In this document: positions 6,645 to 9,216 of the stretch, one piece after another | How positions within the stretch are numbered: position 1 is the first letter of the stretch | Layout of the letters: each line of letters opens with the position of its first letter | Assembly: GCA_025060055.1 (NCBI GenBank) | Contig: JANXCK010000125.1 | Coordinates: forward strand, 1 to 9,216 | Direction of reading: 5' to 3' | Origin: Fimbriimonadales bacterium | GTDB lineage: Bacteria > Armatimonadota > Fimbriimonadia > Fimbriimonadales > GBS-DC | Length of the DNA: 9,216 nucleotides | The notes under the pieces: model-generated | The model's database searches: none | What the model was told of the DNA's origin: nothing | The model's input: only the letters and a program-made list of their open reading frames with translations | Position numbers and translations under genes: made by a program

Positions 6645-6679
6645 GTCCCTGCGTAAACAGGGACTTAAGTCCCTACTGT
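6645..6679. repeat. Overlapping alternative hairpins (GTCCCT / AGGGAC / GTCCCT)
   Basis: GTCCCTG (6645-6651) can pair with CAGGGAC (6658-6664), while the same AGGGAC also forms the left half of the perfect 16-bp palindrome AGGGACTTAAGTCCCT (6659-6674). The two folds exclude each other. ACAG and CTGT outside the palindrome extend it with one bulged A (to 6679). It lies between the divergent peptidase and lipoprotein promoters, so it could be an operator or simply a dispersed intergenic repeat. Confidence 0.5.
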
Positions 6680-6695
6680 CCCGCCGCTCGGAAGG

Positions 6696-6714
6696 GGTAT
6701 CCTCTTTACGGAGG
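6696..6714 (+). promoter_or_regulatory. Possible -10 and ribosome site of the lipoprotein gene
   Basis: GGTATCCT at 6696-6703 is a -10-like box of the same form as others in this window. GGAGG at 6710-6714 lies 8 nt before the GTG at 6723 and decides that start. Initiation about 7 nt after the -10 would place the ribosome site at the very 5' end of the transcript. Confidence 0.45.
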
Positions 6715-6722
6715 TGGGAAGA

Positions 6723-7203
6723 GTGCGCCTCTCGGCACTTGCAGGGCTGTTCGCGAGCCTGCTGGGAGCAATCTGGCTCTCAGGCTGCAACGACTCAGGC
6801 GTTGTACGCGCCTCGCCCAACGGACGCTATACCACAGCCCTTGAAGTCGAGACGAATTCACGTGTTCGAGCGGAGCGTGTACGGGGGCACGCCGCGGCGT
6901 TTAGTCCAGATCCCTCACACCACCTTGAAGGCTGATGCAGACTACGACGATACCTACTATCGCTTTTCGCCCGAAGGCGACAAGCTGGCGTGGTACACCG
7001 ACGAGGGCTTCTATGTGCTGGATCTCTCGACGGGGGTTGTGCGCACCTTGTACGCTGCATATCCAGGGAGCGCACGCGGCGGTCTCGTCAGCGAGCTGTA
7101 CGAAACAAAGTGCATCGGCTTCGATTGGCGCGACGACGAGGCTCTGGTCATTCAGCGTGGTGCGGAGCTGGAGCTGGTTACCATCCGCCGTTTGCGGCAG
7201 TAG
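6723..7203 (+). pseudogene. Small lipoprotein with beta-propeller-like repeats, frameshifted
   Basis: Starting at GTG 6723 the frame encodes a lipoprotein signal peptide (MRLSALAGLFASLLGAIW) with lipobox LSGC, then SPNGRYTTALEVE. That frame runs out at 6935 as an unconvincing Arg/His-rich tail. The neighbouring frame, open to TAG at 7201-7203, continues sensibly from RIHVFERSVYGGTPRRLV to the end. The switch lies between about 6849 and 6856 and needs one extra base removed (or two added). The rejoined protein has about 159 residues. YRFSPEGDKLAWYTDEGFYVLDLSTG resembles a TolB/PD40-type blade, and GFDWRDDEALVIQ may start another; this is too few for a full propeller. It would be anchored to a membrane facing outward. 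The cause is either a real mutation or an assembly error, as no homopolymer is present. Function unknown. Confidence 0.65.
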
Positions 7204-7209
7204 GGGGGC

Positions 7210-7247
7210 GGTGCGCTGTAGCCCTCGTGCTGGGGCTGCAGCGCACC
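7210..7247. terminator. Hairpin shared by the convergent lipoprotein and ffh genes
   Basis: GGTGCGCTG (7210-7218) pairs perfectly with CAGCGCACC (7239-7247), and the stem continues inward through a U-G and an A-U pair to GCCC/GGGC, about 15 bp in all around a short loop. It sits 6 nt after the lipoprotein stop and 10 nt from the ffh stop. Neither strand has a T-run after the stem, so it is not a textbook intrinsic terminator, but its place between two convergent stops supports that role. Confidence 0.6.
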
Positions 7248-7257
7248 CAAACCAACG

Positions 7258-8610
7258 CTATCGCCGCTTGCCCAGAGGCGACCATTTGCGCTTTTGCAAC
7301 CGCTGCTGGAACTTGGTTATCTGCTTCATCAGCTTGCGCATCTCAAAGAGCTGATTCACTAACGCGCTGACCTCTTCCAGCTTGGTGCCGCTGCCTTTGG
7401 CGATGCGCACCTTGCGACTGTAGTTGATAATTTCGGGATGGCGCCGCTCTTGGGGCGTCATCGAGAGGATAATCGCCTCCGCGCGCTTGAGCGCACGGTC
7501 GTCTATCGGCGTCTCGCCTATCTGGCTCTTAATCTGGCTAAAGCCAGGTAGCATTTTGATGAGCTGCTCAAACGGTCCCATGCGTCGAATCTGCTGCATC
7601 TGCGCGAGCATATCTTCGAAGTCGAAGCTTGCCTCGCGCATCTTCTTTTCGAGGCGTTTTGCTTCCTCTTCCTGCATAGTTTGCTCGACGCGCTCGATCA
7701 GCGACAGCACATCGCCCATGCCCAAGATTCGGCTGGCGACTCGGTCGGGGTAGAAGGGTTCGAGGGCGTCGGTGCGTTCGCCTGTGCCGACGAACCGCAC
7801 GGGCTTGCCCACGACGGCTTTGACCGAGAGGGCAGCACCGCCGCGGGCGTCGCCGTCCATCTTACTCATAATCACGCCAGTTAGCTCCAGTCGTTCGTGG
7901 AACGCCTGCGCCACATTCACCGCCTCCTGCCCTGTGGTGGCGTCCACGACGAGCAGGGTCTCTTGGGGCTGTAGCGCGGCGCGCATGCGTTGCAGCTCGT
8001 CCATCAGCGGTTCGTCGATCTGCAAGCGTCCTGCGGTGTCCACAATCAGCGCGTCGTAGCCGTTGGCGCGGGCGTACTCGAATGCTTTTTGGGCGGTGCT
8101 GACGGGGTCGCTTGTGCCCGCCTGCTGCGGAGTGAACACGGGCACGCCCACTTGTTGCCCCAGCACCTCCAGCTGTTTGATAGCGGCGGGGCGTTGGAGG
8201 TCGCAGGCGACCATCATCGGGTTGCGCCCTTGCGATTTCGCCCAGCGAGCGAGCTTGGCACAGGTGGTCGTTTTACCAGAGCCTTGCAAACCGCAGAGCA
8301 TGAACACCGTCGGCGGGCGCGCTGCCCAGCGAATCGGCTCCGCCTCGCCCCCTAACAGTGCAATCAGCTCATCCCGCACGATGCGTATCACCTGCTGGTC
8401 GGGCGTGAGGCTTTTCAGCACTGCTTCCCCGACCGCCTTCTCGCGAATCCGCGCGATGAACTCCTTCACCACGCGAAAGTTCACATCGGCTTCCAGTAGG
8501 GCAAGCCGTATCTCGCGCAGCACCTCGTCGACGGTCTTTTCGTCCAGTCGCCCCTTGCCCCGAATGCGCTCAAAAATGCCCTGCAGCTTGTCGGTCAGGC
8601 TCTCGAACAT
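7258..8610 (-). CDS. ffh: Signal recognition particle protein Ffh (SRP54 GTPase)
   Basis: Binds signal sequences on nascent chains and, with 4.5S RNA and FtsY, brings ribosomes to the membrane translocon. At 450 residues it has the usual Ffh length and order. The N domain is a helical bundle (1-90). The G domain has the P-loop GLQGSGKTTT (107-116), DLQRPAA (137-143), DTAGR (191-195), SKMDGDARGG (249-258, with Ser where Thr is commoner) and GTGE (275-278). The M domain begins near 300 and holds the MGPFEQLIKMLPG segment, the SRKVRIAKGSGT RNA-binding motif and Met-rich helices, and ends in a basic tail. The ATG at 8610 has no Shine-Dalgarno, and lies 10 nt from a -10-like TATCCT, so the mRNA is probably leaderless. 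ftsY, rpsP and an SRP RNA gene, common neighbours elsewhere, are not seen here. Confidence 0.97.
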   Translation of the reverse strand: MFESLTDKLQGIFERIRGKGRLDEKTVDEVLREIRLALLEADVNFRVVKEFIARIREKAVGEAVLKSLTPDQQVIRIVRDELIALLGGEAEPIRWAARPPTVFMLCGLQGSGKTTTCAKLARWAKSQGRNPMMVACDLQRPAAIKQLEVLGQQVGVPVFTPQQAGTSDPVSTAQKAFEYARANGYDALIVDTAGRLQIDEPLMDELQRMRAALQPQETLLVVDATTGQEAVNVAQAFHERLELTGVIMSKMDGDARGGAALSVKAVVGKPVRFVGTGERTDALEPFYPDRVASRILGMGDVLSLIERVEQTMQEEEAKRLEKKMREASFDFEDMLAQMQQIRRMGPFEQLIKMLPGFSQIKSQIGETPIDDRALKRAEAIILSMTPQERRHPEIINYSRKVRIAKGSGTKLEEVSALVNQLFEMRKLMKQITKFQQRLQKRKWSPLGKRR

Positions 8611-8620
8611 GATGGGTTAA

Positions 8621-8658
8621 AGGATACCTGCCTTTGCCCCCAAGCCGACGGGTATAAT
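8621..8658. promoter_or_regulatory. Overlapping divergent promoters of ffh and the DUF2203 gene
   Basis: On the minus strand GGTATCCT (8628-8621) precedes ffh; on the plus strand GGTATAAT (8651-8658) precedes the DUF2203 gene. Each -10 ends 10 nt before its start codon, which leaves at most a few bases of leader. The two -10 boxes are 26 bp apart, so both polymerase footprints cover the same DNA, and the two -35 regions (about 8644-8649 and 8630-8635) lie between them. Neither -35 resembles TTGACA. Confidence 0.6.
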
Positions 8659-8668
8659 CCCCGACGCT

Positions 8669-9076
8669 ATGCGCAAGCGTCGTCGAAAGCCCTTCCAACG
8701 CTACTTCACAGTCGCCGAAGCAAACGCGCTCCTGCCCGAACTGCGGGTCAAACTGCTCCGCCTACAAGCGATGCTGCAACGACTGCGCGAGGAGTATCAC
8801 GAAAGGGAGTTGGAACTGCTCCGACGGGAGCGTTCGAACGGCAAACATCCCGAATGGGGCGAGTCGAGCGTGGCACGCGAAATCCACAAAGCCGTCGACG
8901 AACTCCACAAGATGGGCGTGCTTATCAAGGACATCGATCAGGGCATAGTGGACTTCCCGCACCTGCGCGAGGGGCGCGAGGTACTGCTTTGCTGGCAGCT
9001 CGGTGAAGAGCGTGTGCAGTATTACCACGAGTTGGGGACAGGATTTCGGGCACGCAAGCCACTTTGGGAGGACTAA
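8669..9076 (+). CDS. DUF2203 family protein
   Basis: Cytoplasmic protein of 135 residues with no known activity. It shows the family pattern: an N-terminal YFTVAEANALLPELR segment (about residues 11-25), a long charged helical stretch (about 25-55), then GVLIKDIDQGIVDFPHLREGREVLLCWQLGEERVQYYHE and the closing GTGFRARKPL. The DFP, LCW and YYHE points are typical of DUF2203. No signal peptide or membrane segment is present. The ATG lies 10 nt after a consensus TATAAT with no Shine-Dalgarno, so translation should be leaderless or nearly so. The galactokinase gene begins 3 nt after its stop and takes its ribosome site from the last codons of this gene, so the two are probably co-transcribed; a link to sugar metabolism is only guilt by association. 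Confidence 0.88.
   Translation: MRKRRRKPFQRYFTVAEANALLPELRVKLLRLQAMLQRLREEYHERELELLRRERSNGKHPEWGESSVAREIHKAVDELHKMGVLIKDIDQGIVDFPHLREGREVLLCWQLGEERVQYYHELGTGFRARKPLWED

Positions 9077-9216
<140 letters not shown>

Noticed and set aside
8611..8668. SRP RNA gene beside ffh
   Set aside because: The gap is only 58 bp and is filled by promoters; no GGAA-capped hairpin typical of 4.5S RNA was seen there or in the other gaps.

Overview
The window is about 60% GC bacterial chromosome with no phage, CRISPR or resistance cargo. The taxon cannot be fixed from the sequence. Three features recall Armatimonadota-like, possibly thermophilic lineages: a secreted protein ending in a dockerin-type EF-hand pair, a galactokinase with a very short N-terminus, and intergenic DNA crowded with small palindromic repeats. 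That assignment is inference only.

Layout from left to right. (1) 1-580 (+) is the C-terminal part of a thiosulfate sulfurtransferase (rhodanese), cut by the window edge. (2) 581-882 is a non-coding gap packed with stem-loops, including a 157-bp inverted-repeat element flanked by a 9-bp direct repeat, which looks like a non-autonomous transposon (MITE). (3) 883-2040 (+) encodes a secreted coiled-coil plus M23 murein hydrolase of EnvC type, apparently from a leaderless mRNA. (4) 2158-4137 (+) encodes a single-chain alpha/beta fusion of a 2-oxoacid dehydrogenase E1 component. (5) 4138-4500 is another repeat-rich gap between convergent genes, with a large nested inverted repeat whose left end supplies the E1 stop codon. 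(6) 4501-6567 (-) encodes a secreted reprolysin-like zinc metallopeptidase with a C-terminal dockerin-type module. (7) 6723-7203 (+) is a small lipoprotein with beta-propeller-like repeats, broken by a frameshift near 6850. (8) 7258-8610 (-) is ffh, the SRP54 GTPase. (9) 8669-9076 (+) is a DUF2203 protein, followed 3 nt later by (10) 9080 onward, the start of galactokinase.

The genes do not form one pathway. Signal recognition and galactose use sit beside cell-wall, secreted-protease and central-metabolism genes, each mostly under its own promoter. Only DUF2203-galK looks like an operon. Recurring themes are a GGTATNNT -10 element seen before five genes, start codons that lie 7 to 10 nt after the -10 (leaderless or nearly so) for three of them, and intergenic gaps filled with palindromes. 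I found no clear new multi-gene system. The most interesting signals are the two inverted-repeat elements, the palindrome family and the promoter architecture.
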